Below, one piece after another: positions 41,932 to 54,242 of a stretch of DNA of 64,000 nucleotides. The stretch is from an uncultured Caulobacter sp. Its GTDB lineage: Bacteria; Pseudomonadota; Alphaproteobacteria; Caulobacterales; Caulobacteraceae. Location: assembly GCF_947036865.1 (NCBI RefSeq), contig NZ_CAMQSF010000017.1, positions 1 to 64,000 of the forward strand, read 5' to 3'. The position numbers were made by a program, and so were the translations under genes. Numbering within the stretch: the first letter of the stretch is position 1; every line of letters begins with the position of its first letter. Below the pieces are notes generated by a model. The model saw nothing but the letters and a program-made list of their open reading frames with translations, searched no databases and had not been told where the DNA came from.

Positions 41932-44145
41932 ATGACCGTGACTGGCGCGCGACCTAAGTCTCTTCGCATCACCTTGGTCATTGCTGTCGGCGTACTCTTG
42001 ATGGCGATGGGGCTGGGCATCACGGTGTCCGGCTGGGCGGTGATCCAGGCCGACGCGCATCGGCAGGCGACGGCCCAGGCTCGCGCCCTGCTGGACGCTT
42101 ATGGTCAACGGGTGGGCCGGGAAGTCGGCCTGGCCATCAAGAACGCCCAGTCCGGCGCGTCGGCGGTGGAGTCCCTGGCGCGGGATCCGGCGCGGGTGGA
42201 CCGCGATCAGGTCGGCGAGTTGGTCAAGCACATGATCCAGGCCAACCCCCAGTTCGTCGGCATGACGCCGGTGTTTGACGCCAACGCCCTGGACGGCCGG
42301 GACGCGGCCTTCACCAATCACCCGATGTCGGACGCCGCCGGACGGTTCGTGCCGTACTACTCGTGGACGCCGCAGCGGACGATCGGCCTCGACAAGCTGG
42401 TGATGACCGCCGACGCCGGGATCGACGCCTGGTACACCAAGCCGATGCGCGAGAACCGCGACCAGGTCACGCCCGCCTATCTCTATCCCGTCAACGGCGA
42501 GAAGATCCTGATGACCTCGGCGGTGTCGATCGTCCGCCGGGCGGGACGGCCGATCGGGGTCGTGACCACCGACGTGGCCCTCACCGATCTGGTCAAGCGC
42601 ACCGAGACCCTGCGTCCGTTCGGCACGGGCCGAGCCTCGATCATCGGCGGCGGCGGCGTCTGGGTGGCCAACGCCGACAAGACCAAGCTCGGCGCGGCCG
42701 TCGACGACAAGGCCCTGCTGCGCCTGATCGCCGAGGCCGACAAGACCGGCTTCGCCGAGGCGGTCGTGGACGGCCCCCAGGGCAAGATGCTTCGCGCCGT
42801 CGCGCCGGCGGCCCTGCCGGGCGTCGCCGACACCTGGCACGTCGTCATCGAAGCGCCGATGTCGGCGGTGCTGGCGGGGGCCAACAGCGCCCTGGCGATC
42901 ATGCTGGCGGCCGGCGTCGCCGTCATGGCCGCCACGCTCGCCGCCCTGTGGTACGGATCGCGCTTGCTGATCGACCCCGTCCGCAAGATGACGACCTATA
43001 TGGACGGCCTGGCCGCCGGCGACTACGCGGCCGAGCCGCCGTTCCGCGCGCGGGGCGACGAGATCGGCGCCATGGCGCGTTCGGTCGGGGTCTTCCGCGA
43101 CGCCCTCGTCGATCGCCAGAACGCCCGCCGGCGCGAGGAAGAGGAGCGCCAGCGCGCCGAAGGCGAGCGCGGCGAGCGCGAGGCCGCCCGCCGCCAGGAC
43201 GCCGCCGAGCGCGAGCGCGTGATGAGCGCCCTGGCCGACGGCCTCTCGCGGCTGTCCGCCGGTGACCTGACCTGGCGGATCAACGACAGCTTCCCGCCGA
43301 CCTTCGAGGCCCTGCGCCACGATTTCAACACCGCGATCGGCGGCCTCGAGCGCACGGTCGGCGTGCTGGCCCACTGCGCTCAGGCCGTGCGCGCCGGCTC
43401 CGGCGAGATCACGGCCGCCGCCGACGACCTGTCCCGCCGGACCGAACAGCAAGCCGCCCGGATCGAGGAGACGGCCGCCGCCCTGGACGAGATCACGGCC
43501 ACGGTGCGCCAGACCGCTCAAGGGGCCGAGGAGGCGCGCCGCGCGGTGGCCTCCAGCCGCGAGTCGACGGAACAATCGCGCCAGGTCGTCGCCAACGCCA
43601 TCGACGCGATGCGCAAGATCGAGGCCTCGTCCCAAGAGATCGGCCAGATCGTCGGGGTGATCGACGAGATCGCCTTCCAGACCAATCTGCTGGCGCTGAA
43701 CGCCGGCGTCGAGGCGGCTCGCGCCGGCGAGGCCGGCAGGGGCTTCGCGGTCGTGGCCCAGGAGGTCCGGGCCCTGGCCCAGCGCTCGGCCGAGGCGGCC
43801 AAGGAGATCAAGACCCTGATCAGCGACTCGTCGCGCAATGTCGAAGACGGCGTCGAGCTCATCGACCGCGCCGGCGGCGCCCTGGAGACGGTGACGCGCC
43901 AGGCGGCCCACATCGACGAGCTGGTGGCGACGATCTCGTCCTCGGCGCGCGAGCAGGCCACCGGCCTGGCCGAGGTCAATACGGCCGTCAATCAGATGGA
44001 CCAGGTGACCCAGCAGAACGCCGCCATGGTGGAGCAGACCAACGCCGCCAGCCACAACCTGGCGAGCGAGGCCCAGCAATTGGGCGAACTGGTCGCGCGG
44101 TTCCGTCACGGCCGGGTCGAACAGGCCGCCGCTCGGGCCGCCTGA
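41932..44145 (+). CDS. Membrane chemoreceptor with dCache-type sensor
   Basis: 737 residues from ATG 41932 with GAGGA upstream. First membrane segment about 12-38; periplasmic dCache-like sensor (about 40-300) with [27 protein letters not shown] and [19 protein letters not shown]; second segment about 320-345; HAMP ([19 protein letters not shown]); and a signalling domain with [27 protein letters not shown]. It senses an external ligand, perhaps amino acids as in other dCache proteins, and drives chemotaxis. A GC hairpin follows the stop. Methylation sites cannot be fixed by eye. Confidence 0.94.
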   Translation: MTVTGARPKSLRITLVIAVGVLLMAMGLGITVSGWAVIQADAHRQATAQARALLDAYGQRVGREVGLAIKNAQSGASAVESLARDPARVDRDQVGELVKHMIQANPQFVGMTPVFDANALDGRDAAFTNHPMSDAAGRFVPYYSWTPQRTIGLDKLVMTADAGIDAWYTKPMRENRDQVTPAYLYPVNGEKILMTSAVSIVRRAGRPIGVVTTDVALTDLVKRTETLRPFGTGRASIIGGGGVWVANADKTKLGAAVDDKALLRLIAEADKTGFAEAVVDGPQGKMLRAVAPAALPGVADTWHVVIEAPMSAVLAGANSALAIMLAAGVAVMAATLAALWYGSRLLIDPVRKMTTYMDGLAAGDYAAEPPFRARGDEIGAMARSVGVFRDALVDRQNARRREEEERQRAEGERGEREAARRQDAAERERVMSALADGLSRLSAGDLTWRINDSFPPTFEALRHDFNTAIGGLERTVGVLAHCAQAVRAGSGEITAAADDLSRRTEQQAARIEETAAALDEITATVRQTAQGAEEARRAVASSRESTEQSRQVVANAIDAMRKIEASSQEIGQIVGVIDEIAFQTNLLALNAGVEAARAGEAGRGFAVVAQEVRALAQRSAEAAKEIKTLISDSSRNVEDGVELIDRAGGALETVTRQAAHIDELVATISSSAREQATGLAEVNTAVNQMDQVTQQNAAMVEQTNAASHNLASEAQQLGELVARFRHGRVEQAAARAA

Positions 44146-44200
44146 CCACGAAGTCGGGCCGCGCATTGACAGCGGCCCGGCCCCGAGGCCTGCTCGCGCC

Positions 44201-44596
44201 ATGTCCGAGCCCGTCGCCGCCCGCCTCGCCAGCGCCACGCCGATCCTCTTCGTGCGCGACGTCACGCGCGCGGCCCATTTCTGGCGCGACGTCCTGGGGT
44301 TCGCCGTCGACTTTCTGCATGGCGAGCCGCCGTTCTACGGCGCGGTGTCGCGCGACGGGGCCTGCCTGCATCTGCGCCACGTCCATGCGCCGAACTTCGC
44401 CGCCCTGGCCGCGCGAGAGCCGTCGCTGATCCTGGCGACGATCGAGACCACCGCGGTCGAGGCTCTGTTCGCCGAGTTCGAGACGCGCGGGGCGGACTTC
44501 CCCCAGCGCCTGGTCCGTCAGCCCTGGGGCGGCCTGGACTTCCACGTCCGCGATCCCGACGGCAACGTCGTGTCGTTCGTCGCGTTCGATCGCTGA
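44201..44596 (+). CDS. VOC-family (glyoxalase/bleomycin-resistance-like) protein
   Basis: 131 residues. ATPILFVRDVTRAAHFWRDVLGFAVDFLHG and the C-terminal WGGLDFHVRDPDGNVVSFV form the VOC pattern of paired beta-alpha-beta-beta-beta units. Metal ligands are likely His in CLHLRHVHA and Glu or Asp near the end. The reaction is unknown. It starts 55 bases after the chemoreceptor. Confidence 0.88.
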   Translation: MSEPVAARLASATPILFVRDVTRAAHFWRDVLGFAVDFLHGEPPFYGAVSRDGACLHLRHVHAPNFAALAAREPSLILATIETTAVEALFAEFETRGADFPQRLVRQPWGGLDFHVRDPDGNVVSFVAFDR

Positions 44597-44737
44597 GGCG
44601 TCCTTTCGCGCCGCGCTCTGGAGGATCGTGCAAGAGCTTCGCAGGATCCGCCTAACGCGAAGCGGCCGTGACGTGGCAGAACCCGGAGCGTTCGATCCTC
44701 CCCGAACGCACCTCCCCGAACTCAAGGATTTCTCCGC

Positions 44738-45781
44738 ATGGCTGCCGCCAAAGGTTATGCCGCGCCCGCCGCCGGCGCCCCCCTCGCCCCGTTCAGCTTC
44801 GAGCGCCGCGAGCCCAACGACGACGACGTCGTCATCGCCATCAAGTACTGCGGCGTCTGCCACTCCGACATCCACATGGTCGACAACGGCTGGGGTCAGA
44901 GCGTCTATCCGATCGTCCCCGGCCACGAGATCGCCGGCGTGGTCACCGCCGTCGGGTCGAAGGTCACCCGCTTCAAGGAAGGCGACCATGTGGGCGTCGG
45001 CTGCTTCGTCGACAGCTGCGTCAACTGCAAGGCCGCCCGCGATCTGGATCGCGAGCAGTACCAGCCGGGCCTCGTCCTGACCTACAGCGGCTTCGAGCCG
45101 GGCTCGGACGTCCCGACCTACGGTGGCTATTCCGATCACATCGTGGTCAAGGACGACTACGTCCTGTCGATCCCCGAGAACCTGCCGCTGGACGCCGCCG
45201 CGCCGCTGCTGTGCGCCGGCATCACGCTCTATTCGCCGCTGCGCCACTGGAACGCGGGTCCCGGCAAGAAGGTCGCGATCCTGGGCATGGGCGGCCTCGG
45301 CCACATGGGCGTCAAGCTGGCCCACGCGATGGGCGCCGAGGTGACGGTGCTGAGCCAGACCCTGTCCAAGCAGGCCGACGGCCTGCGCCTGGGCGCCGAC
45401 CACTACCACGCCACCAACGACCCCAGGACCTTCGAGACCCTGGCCGACACCTTCGACCTGATCATCTGCACCGTCTCGGCCGGCATCGACTGGGGCGCTT
45501 ACCTGGCGCTGCTGAAGGTGGACGGAACCATGGTCCTGGTGGGCGCGCCGGAGGAGCCGGTGCCGCTGAACGCCTTCGCCCTGATCCCCGGCCGCCGCAC
45601 CCTGGCCGGCTCGATGATCGGCTCGATCAAGGAGACCCAGGAGATGCTCGACTTCTGCGGCGAGAACAACATCGTCGCCGAGATCGAGACCATCGCGATC
45701 GACCAGATCAACGAGGCCTACCAGCGCATGCACAGGAGCGACGTGCGGTATCGCTTCGTGATCGACATGAGCACGCTGTAG
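44738..45781 (+). CDS. Zinc-type NAD(P)-dependent alcohol dehydrogenase with altered structural zinc site
   Basis: 347 residues, medium-chain dehydrogenase. The catalytic zinc ligands are CGVCHSD (Cys), GHEIAG (His-Glu) and C in [12 protein letters not shown]. The cofactor loop is [20 protein letters not shown]. It resembles YahK/cinnamyl-alcohol-type enzymes. The structural zinc loop normally has four Cys, but [19 protein letters not shown] keeps only two: the third is Ala and the fourth Gln. This may be a subfamily trait. It has no operon partner; the VOC gene is 141 bases upstream. Confidence 0.9.
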   Translation: MAAAKGYAAPAAGAPLAPFSFERREPNDDDVVIAIKYCGVCHSDIHMVDNGWGQSVYPIVPGHEIAGVVTAVGSKVTRFKEGDHVGVGCFVDSCVNCKAARDLDREQYQPGLVLTYSGFEPGSDVPTYGGYSDHIVVKDDYVLSIPENLPLDAAAPLLCAGITLYSPLRHWNAGPGKKVAILGMGGLGHMGVKLAHAMGAEVTVLSQTLSKQADGLRLGADHYHATNDPRTFETLADTFDLIICTVSAGIDWGAYLALLKVDGTMVLVGAPEEPVPLNAFALIPGRRTLAGSMIGSIKETQEMLDFCGENNIVAEIETIAIDQINEAYQRMHRSDVRYRFVIDMSTL

Positions 45782-45800
45782 GGCGTCCGCACACCTCTCC

Positions 45801-45905
45801 GTGTCATCCCGGAAGCCTCGCGGAGGCTATCCGGGACCCAGGGGCCGACGCACCGCCCTTGGCTCCTGGGTCCCGGCTCTCCGCTACGCTGCGGCCGGGA
45901 TGACA
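45801..45905. repeat. Palindromic intergenic element, family A
   Basis: Outer arms TGTCATCCCGG / CCGGGATGACA; inner GGGACCCAGGGGCC / GGCTCCTGGGTCCC. It follows the alcohol dehydrogenase stop. Very similar to 58011-58120 in sequence, including TCTCCGCTACGCT. Confidence 0.9.
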
Positions 45906-45942
45906 AGGCTAAGGGAGTGAAAACGCTTTTGAGGCCAGCCCC

Positions 45943-46467
45943 CTAAAACCGCGTCTTGCAGCCCTGTTTCAGGTGCACGCCGCGCAGGAAGCCGCGGCGG
46001 GCCAGGCCCGCGTCGACGGCGGCGTTCATCCGGCGATCGGCCGGCGCCGCGCCGGTGACCTCGCGGACCAGGCCGCGGAACGGGATGATGCTGTTGACCA
46101 GCGCCGAGCCGCCGGCCTCTGCCAGCTTGCCGGCGCGGCTTTCCTCGTACGCGTTGACGGTCCCGTAGTCGGGACCCAGCACGGCGTTGAGGCCCGTGAC
46201 CTCGGCGGCCAGGGCCTTGCAGGTCTTCAGACCCTTCAGGCTGTAGGGGTCCTCGAAGGCCTTCTCCAGGATCGGCGGGATCTCGCGCTTGGCGATGCCC
46301 ACGTCGCGCGCCGGCTGCGAACCGATGTCGACCGCCTTCTTGCGCGCCTCGCTCCAGCGGCCCGCGGGCTCGTCCGGCTTCTCGGGCGGCTTGACCTGGG
46401 CCCGCGCCGACCCGGCCGCCAGCAGCAGCAGCGCCGCGCCGACCGCCATCCGAAGCCTACGACCCAT
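45943..46467 (-). CDS. Secreted hypothetical protein
   Basis: 174 residues with a signal peptide (RMAVGAALLLLAAGSARAQ). The mature part has KKAVDIGSQPARDVGIAKREIPPILEKAFEDPYSL, one Cys in KTCKALAAEV and a C-terminal GCKTRF. I do not recognise the family. The conserved-looking blocks LNAVLGPDYGTVNAYEESRAGKL and IIPFRGLVREVTGA suggest a real envelope protein. Confidence 0.75.
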   Translation of the reverse strand: MGRRLRMAVGAALLLLAAGSARAQVKPPEKPDEPAGRWSEARKKAVDIGSQPARDVGIAKREIPPILEKAFEDPYSLKGLKTCKALAAEVTGLNAVLGPDYGTVNAYEESRAGKLAEAGGSALVNSIIPFRGLVREVTGAAPADRRMNAAVDAGLARRGFLRGVHLKQGCKTRF

Positions 46468-46535
46468 CGTGACACCCTCCGTGGAATACGCAGCAGGAAC
46501 GAGAAGCTTGGCCGTCGGTTCCGACCGATAACCCG

Positions 46536-47015
46536 TCAGTTCGGCGGCGTCGCCGCCTCCAGGTCAAAGGCCGCGTCGAAGGCGTCCTCGCCGGGGACGG
46601 TTCCCGACAGCGCGGTTTCGAACAGGTCCTCCAGCGCGTCCCAGACGAACGACAGCTGCTCCAGCACCGCCGGAACCTTGCCGGCCTCGAAGCCGGGATA
46701 GAGATCCTCGATCAGCCACAGGCCCGACCCCGGGTCGAAGCCGAAGCGGCAGCCGATCAGGCGGAACTGCGCGCGGGCCACGGTCTCGAACAGGGCGGTC
46801 AGGTCGCGCGCCTCGTCCAGGTCCTCGGGGTCCAGCACCAGGCAGCGCGCCTGCAGCCAGCCGTGATCCGGCAGCAGATAGAAGGCCCCCTCCTCCTCGC
46901 CGCCGGAGACCTCCAGGCCCCGGTCGATCGCCTCGACGACATAGCCGGCCTCGCGGCAGGCGGCGGCGAGCTCGGCCAGCAGGGCGGCTTCCTGGTCGGG
47001 GGTCAGGGTGGTCAT
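46536..47015 (-). CDS. Hypothetical acidic cytoplasmic protein
   Basis: 159 residues from ATG 47015; the track start 47063 lies in the flank of a palindromic element. Very acidic (EAIDRGLEVSGGEEEGAFYL, DPEDLDEARDLTALFE, a C-terminal DAFDAAFDLE). FDPGSGLWLIEDLYPGF and the alternating strand and helix recall the secretion-chaperone or YbjN-like fold, but this is a guess from pattern. No domain is assigned. Confidence 0.65.
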   Translation of the reverse strand: MTTLTPDQEAALLAELAAACREAGYVVEAIDRGLEVSGGEEEGAFYLLPDHGWLQARCLVLDPEDLDEARDLTALFETVARAQFRLIGCRFGFDPGSGLWLIEDLYPGFEAGKVPAVLEQLSFVWDALEDLFETALSGTVPGEDAFDAAFDLEAATPPN

Positions 47016-47042
47016 GGGTCCAGTCCGGCTAAAGCATTTCCG

Positions 47043-47161
47043 CGTCGTCATCCCGCGCGTCATGCGCGGGACCCATGGGTCAGCTTACACGTGAGCGCGT
47101 TATTCCGCCCGCCCTTGCGGCGGAAAAATGGGTCCCGCGCATGAAGCGCGGGATGACGACG
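47043..47161. repeat. Palindromic intergenic element, family A (diverged)
   Basis: CGTCGTCATCCCGCGC pairs perfectly with GCGCGGGATGACGACG, and inner GCGCGGGACCCAT with ATGGGTCCCGCGC. It lies between the acidic protein gene and argJ. Confidence 0.9.
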
Positions 47162-47185
47162 TGTAGAGCGGCAGCCGCCCGCCCC

Positions 47186-48652
47186 CTAGCTCCGGTAATC
47201 CCCGTTGATCGCCACGTACTGCTTGGTCAGGTCGCAGGTCCACACCGTGGCCGAGCCCTTGCCGACGCCGACGTCCACCGAGACCTCGAACTCCTGGTTC
47301 TTGACGTAGGCGCTCATCTTGGCCTCGTCGTATTCGGGCGAGATCAGGCCGTCGCGGGCGGCGTAGAGGTCGCCGAACTTGACGCTGATCTTCTCGCGCG
47401 CGACCGGCTCGTCGGCGCGGCCGACGGCCATGACGATGCGGCCCCAGTTGGCGTCCTCGCCGGCGAAGGCGGTCTTGACCAGCGGGCTCTCGGCGATGGT
47501 GCGGGCGATCTTGCGGGCGCTGGCCGGGCTCTCGGCGCCGTTGACGGTGATCTTGACGAACTTGGTCGCCCCCTCGCCGTCGCGGACCAGCTGCAAGGCC
47601 AGATCCAGCAGCACGTGCTCCAGCTTGTCGCGGAAGTCGGCCAGACGCTTGTCGCCGGCGCGGTGGATCTTCGGCGCGCCCGACTGGCCGGTGGCGAACA
47701 GCAGCAGGGTGTCGTTGGTCGAGCGGTCGCCGTCCACGGTCACGCAGTTGAAGGTCGTGCGCGTGTAGAGGCTGACCAGGGTCTGCAGCGCGGCCGGGGC
47801 GATCGCCGCGTCGGTGGCCACGAAGGCCAGCATCGTCGCCATGTCGGGCGCGATCATCCCCGAGCCCTTGCAGATGCCGGCGATCTTGACCTCGACGCCG
47901 TCGATCATGGCGGTGGCGTAAGCGCCCTTCGGGAAGGTGTCGGTGGTCATGATCGCCCGGCCGGCCTCGGCCCAGGCGTCGGCCTTCAGGCGGCTTTCGA
48001 CCTCGGGCAGGCGGGCGGTGATCTTGCTGTCGTCCAGGATCACGCCGATGACGCCGGTCGAGGCCATCATCACGTCGCGCTGGCGGCAGTCCAGGCGCTT
48101 GCCGACGGCGGTGGCGACCCGGCGAACCGCGTCCGCGCCGGGCTTGCCGGTGAAGCTGTTGGCGCAGCCGGCGTTGACCACCAGGGCCCGCACGTCCGCG
48201 CCGCCGGTGGCGGCCAGCTGCCGCTTGCACCAGTCCACCGGCGCCGAGCCGACGCCGTGCCGGGTGAAGACGCCCGCCGCCGAGGTGCCCTCGGCGAAGC
48301 TCATCAGGAGCAGGTCCTCGCGCTCGTGCTTGTAGAAACCGGCGCGGCCGGTGGCGATCTCGACGCCGGGGATCGGCGGAATGGTCGGGAACGGCACGGC
48401 CAGGGGCGAGACGGCCAGGCCGGGCTTGCCCGGCGCGGCCGAGGGGGCCTTGGCCGGCGGGGCGGGCGCGGTCGGCGCGCCCTCGCCGGCGGACTTCTGG
48501 GCGCGGCGCAGGCCGGCGCGCTTCAGGGCCGAGGCCAGCGGATCGACCAGGGCGCGCTCGATCGCGGCGCCGGCGGCCGCCACCGGGTTCGGCGCGGCGT
48601 CTTGCGCCTTCGCGGCGGGAGTCTGGCCGGAAGTCTTGGAGGTCTTGGTCAT
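47186..48652 (-). CDS. argJ: Bifunctional glutamate N-acetyltransferase / amino-acid acetyltransferase
   Basis: 488 residues. ArgJ recycles acetyl groups in arginine synthesis and self-cleaves into two chains. The cleavage site is MMASTGVIG, with the Thr nucleophile. The enzyme proper begins PFPTIPPIPGVEIATGRAGFY (about residue 86); the preceding 85 residues are an Ala/Pro-rich extension not seen in the usual enzyme. It follows the parvulin gene on the same strand, as in other alphaproteobacteria. The usual next genes (GNAT, mutT) are not here. Confidence 0.96.
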   Translation of the reverse strand: MTKTSKTSGQTPAAKAQDAAPNPVAAAGAAIERALVDPLASALKRAGLRRAQKSAGEGAPTAPAPPAKAPSAAPGKPGLAVSPLAVPFPTIPPIPGVEIATGRAGFYKHEREDLLLMSFAEGTSAAGVFTRHGVGSAPVDWCKRQLAATGGADVRALVVNAGCANSFTGKPGADAVRRVATAVGKRLDCRQRDVMMASTGVIGVILDDSKITARLPEVESRLKADAWAEAGRAIMTTDTFPKGAYATAMIDGVEVKIAGICKGSGMIAPDMATMLAFVATDAAIAPAALQTLVSLYTRTTFNCVTVDGDRSTNDTLLLFATGQSGAPKIHRAGDKRLADFRDKLEHVLLDLALQLVRDGEGATKFVKITVNGAESPASARKIARTIAESPLVKTAFAGEDANWGRIVMAVGRADEPVAREKISVKFGDLYAARDGLISPEYDEAKMSAYVKNQEFEVSVDVGVGKGSATVWTCDLTKQYVAINGDYRS

Positions 48653-48671
48653 GACGGCCGCTCTTGCTGGT

Positions 48672-49682
48672 CTATTTTTTCGCGGGTGGGGCGGGTTGGG
48701 CGGACGGCGGTTGAGGCGGGGCCGAGGCCGGCGCGCCGCCCTGCAGCTCGGGCGGCGCGGAAGCCGGCTCCTGGGCGCCGGTCGCGCCGGTCGCCTCCTG
48801 AGGCTTGCCGATCAGCATCTCGACCTTGGCCGAGCCGCGCAGCTTCTCGAGAATGTCGCGCACCTGGTCATAGGTCAGGAAGCGCACGATCTGGGGACGC
48901 GCGGCCTCCAGCGTGATCGGCTCCTCGGTGCGCTTGTCCTCGACCTTGACGAGGACCCAGCCGCCCTCGGCCGCGAACGGTCCGACCAGCTGGCCCTTCT
49001 GGGCGTCCTTCAACGCCGCGCCATAGGGCTCGGGCATCACGTCCAGGGTGAAATAGCCGAGATCCCCGCCGTTGAACTTGGTGGCTTGGTCGGTCGAGCG
49101 CTCCATGGCCAGGGCGTCGAACGAGGCGCCGGTGGCCAGCAGCTTCTTGAGGCTCTCGGCCTCGGCCTGGTTGCCGACGATGATCTGGCGGGCGCGGATC
49201 TCCTCCGAGCGCTTGGAGAGCTTCTGCTGCTCGGCGTAGAGCTTGCGGATGGCGTCCTCGGTGACGGCCTTCTCGACCACGCCCTCGACCAGCATGTCGC
49301 CCAGGATCCGCTCGCGCGCGGCGGCGAGGCGGCGCTGGGCGATCGGATCCTTGTCCAGCTTGCGCTTGGCGGCCTCGGCGGCCAGCAGCTTCTGGTCGAT
49401 CACCTCGTCCAGGCGCTGGCGGAACACCTCGCTGGAGATGTCCAGCGGCTCGCCCTCGCTGATCAGGCCCTGGGCCACGGCCTCGCGCTTGACGTCGCTG
49501 GCCCAGATCACCTGGCCATTGACGCGGGCCACGGCGGTGTCGCCGGGCTCGGGCGGCTTCTCGGCGACCTTATTCTGGCCGCACGCCGCCAGCAGAAGCG
49601 CGACCGCCACCGCCAGACCGACGCCGCCGAGGGAGAAGAACCCGCCTTGCCCGCCCCGTGCCCGGCCTTGCGAACCCGCCAT
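48672..49682 (-). CDS. Parvulin-type peptidyl-prolyl isomerase lipoprotein
   Basis: 336 residues from ATG 49682. A hydrophobic signal with lipobox LLLAACGQNK makes it a lipoprotein. An N-terminal SurA/PrsA-like helical domain (VNGQVIWASDVKREA, LDEVIDQKLLAAEA) precedes the PpiC domain (IRARQIIVGNQAEAESLKKLL, STDQATKFNGGDLGYFTLD). The tail is Ala/Pro-rich. It folds envelope proteins. It sits next to argJ and divergent from secA, a common alphaproteobacterial arrangement. Confidence 0.92.
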   Translation of the reverse strand: MAGSQGRARGGQGGFFSLGGVGLAVAVALLLAACGQNKVAEKPPEPGDTAVARVNGQVIWASDVKREAVAQGLISEGEPLDISSEVFRQRLDEVIDQKLLAAEAAKRKLDKDPIAQRRLAAARERILGDMLVEGVVEKAVTEDAIRKLYAEQQKLSKRSEEIRARQIIVGNQAEAESLKKLLATGASFDALAMERSTDQATKFNGGDLGYFTLDVMPEPYGAALKDAQKGQLVGPFAAEGGWVLVKVEDKRTEEPITLEAARPQIVRFLTYDQVRDILEKLRGSAKVEMLIGKPQEATGATGAQEPASAPPELQGGAPASAPPQPPSAQPAPPAKK

Positions 49683-49734
49683 GCGCGTTACCCGTTTTCC
49701 GTCCAGCGTTGTGGGAATAGAAAAACCCATCGCG

Positions 49735-49763
49735 TTGACAGGTCTTTGACCGGTGCTTAAGTC
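49735..49763 (+). promoter_or_regulatory. Possible sigma70 promoter for secA
   Basis: TTGACA (49735-49740), 17-base spacer, TAAGTC (49758-49763), 120 bases before secA. The -35 is perfect, the -10 weak. Confidence 0.4.
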
Positions 49764-49883
49764 TCGCGCGCGTGCAAGTCGAGCGGTTTTTCCGTCGCTC
49801 CGCGCGCCCCGAAAAACCCCGTAGTCAAGGCCGCCAAAGCCTTTGCGCCGGCCTCATAAATAAACGCTCCGGATTTCCTCTTC

Positions 49884-52655
<2,772 letters not shown>

Positions 52656-52681
52656 GCCTGGATTGAGATTTGAAATTGAAG

Positions 52682-52713
52682 CGCCCGTCCCGGGAGATCG
52701 GGGCGGGCGTTTT
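52682..52713 (+). terminator. Terminator of secA
   Basis: CGCCCGTCCCG / CGGGGCGGGCG stem followed by TTTT, 27 bases after the secA stop. Confidence 0.85.
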
Positions 52714-52716
52714 CGT

Positions 52717-52848
52717 CTTCCCCTCTCCCCTTGCGGGTGGCCCCGGCCAAAGCCGGGGGGCGGGTGAGGGGTCGCGCCGTCGCCGGAAAAGCCTTTCAAC
52801 CCCTCATCCGGCGCTGCGCGCCACCTTCTCCCGCAAGGGGAGAAGGAG
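52717..52848. repeat. Palindromic intergenic element, family D copy, overlapping the MFS gene
   Basis: CTTCCCCTCTCCCCTTGCGGG pairs with CCCGCAAGGGGAGAAGGAG, with inner CGGGTGAGGGGT / ACCCCTCATCCG. The right arm (52804-52848) lies inside the MFS reading frame and encodes its last residues. Confidence 0.8.
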
Positions 52849-54168
52849 AATGACCGCCGCCGCGACCAGCATGACGGCCGCGACCAAGCCCGACGCGCGC
52901 AACCCCGTCACCAGGTCCGCCCCCGCCAGCGCCCCGAAGATCGCCACCCCCGCCGCGCCGCCGACCTGGCGGCAGGCGTTGAGCGTCCCCGACGCCGCGC
53001 CGGCCTCGGACCGGTCGACGCTGGCCAGCAGGCCGCTGGTCAGGGCGGGGATGGCCAGGCCCATGCCGCCGGGGATCAAGGCGAAGCCCGGCAGCATGTC
53101 GAGAAAGCCGCTCGCCGCGCCCAGCCGCGCGGTCAGGGCGTAGCCGCAGGCCGCGATCAGCACCCCGCCGGCGGTGACCGCCCCCGCGCCCAGCCGCGCG
53201 ACCAGAGCGCCGCTCAAGAGGTTCGAGACGACGAAGGTCGCCGTCAGCGGCAGGAAGGCCAGGCGCGCCCGCGATGGGCTCCAGCCCAGCGCTCGCGACA
53301 GATAGAGTCCCAGCACGAAGATCAGGCCGTAATAGGTGAAGTTCAGGGTCGAGCCGACGACCACCGCCGTCCAGGCCGGACGCCGGCGGAACACGGCCGG
53401 CGGCATGGCCGGGTGCGGGGCTTGGCGCTCGTACAGCCCGAAGACCAAGGCCAGGGCCACGCCCGCGATCAGGCAGGCGGTCGGCGCGCCGCTCCAGCCC
53501 CGATGGCCGCCCTCGATCAGCCCACCGACCAGCAGGGTGACGGCGGCGACGGCCAGGGCCTGGCCGGGCGCATCGAACGGGACCTTGGGCCTGGGCGGCG
53601 TCGTGGGCGCGACGATGGCCGTCAGGGCGGCGCCGATCGCGCAGAGCGGCAGGTTGACGAAGAACACCCAGCGCCAGCCGAGACTCTCCACCAGCAGGCC
53701 GCCCAGCACCGGTCCGGCGGCGATCGACACCCCGCCGGCGGCGGTCCACCAGCCCACGGCGGCGGCGCGCTTCTTGTCGTCGCCATGGGCGGCGTGGGCG
53801 ATCAGGGCCAGGGACGGCGGGATCAACAACGCGCCGGCCGCGCCCTGGGCCACCCGCCCGCCGATCAGGGCCGCCGGGCTCGTCGCGAGGCCGCAGGCCG
53901 CCGAGGCCAGGCCGAACAGCACGAGCCCCGCGATGAACGCCCGCTTGGGCCCGACCCGATCGCCGATCGCGCCCGCCGACAGCAGCATCGCCGCCAGCGC
54001 CAGCACATAGGCGTCCACCACCCATTGCAGCGCCGCCGTCCGCGCGCCCAGCGCTCGGCCCAGGGCGTCGAGCGCGACATTGACGATGGTCACGTCCAGC
54101 TGGGTGACCAGGAAGCCGAAGCTGGCGGCGGCCGTGATCCAGGCCAGGCGGGAAGACGCGGTGCTCAT
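52804..54168 (-). CDS. MFS transporter, DHA2 (14-segment) type
   Basis: 454 residues with about 14 membrane segments. Motif A-like GAIGDRVGPKRAF and the DHA2 start TQLDVTIVNVALDALG, QWVVDAYVLALAAMLLSAGA are present, and SRSLGWRWVFFVNLP follows. It is a proton-driven exporter of drugs or metabolites. The last residues LPLREKVARSAG are encoded by a palindromic element, so the natural C-terminus may have been altered. It is divergent from an ArsR-type regulator. Confidence 0.93.
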   Translation of the reverse strand: MSTASSRLAWITAAASFGFLVTQLDVTIVNVALDALGRALGARTAALQWVVDAYVLALAAMLLSAGAIGDRVGPKRAFIAGLVLFGLASAACGLATSPAALIGGRVAQGAAGALLIPPSLALIAHAAHGDDKKRAAAVGWWTAAGGVSIAAGPVLGGLLVESLGWRWVFFVNLPLCAIGAALTAIVAPTTPPRPKVPFDAPGQALAVAAVTLLVGGLIEGGHRGWSGAPTACLIAGVALALVFGLYERQAPHPAMPPAVFRRRPAWTAVVVGSTLNFTYYGLIFVLGLYLSRALGWSPSRARLAFLPLTATFVVSNLLSGALVARLGAGAVTAGGVLIAACGYALTARLGAASGFLDMLPGFALIPGGMGLAIPALTSGLLASVDRSEAGAASGTLNACRQVGGAAGVAIFGALAGADLVTGLRASGLVAAVMLVAAAVILLLPLREKVARSAG

Positions 54169-54242
54169 GCCCCGGTTTGACCCGCCGCGCGGCCCGATTG
54201 CTACACGCGTCGATGAACCATTCCGAGCGCGATGGGTCTAGG

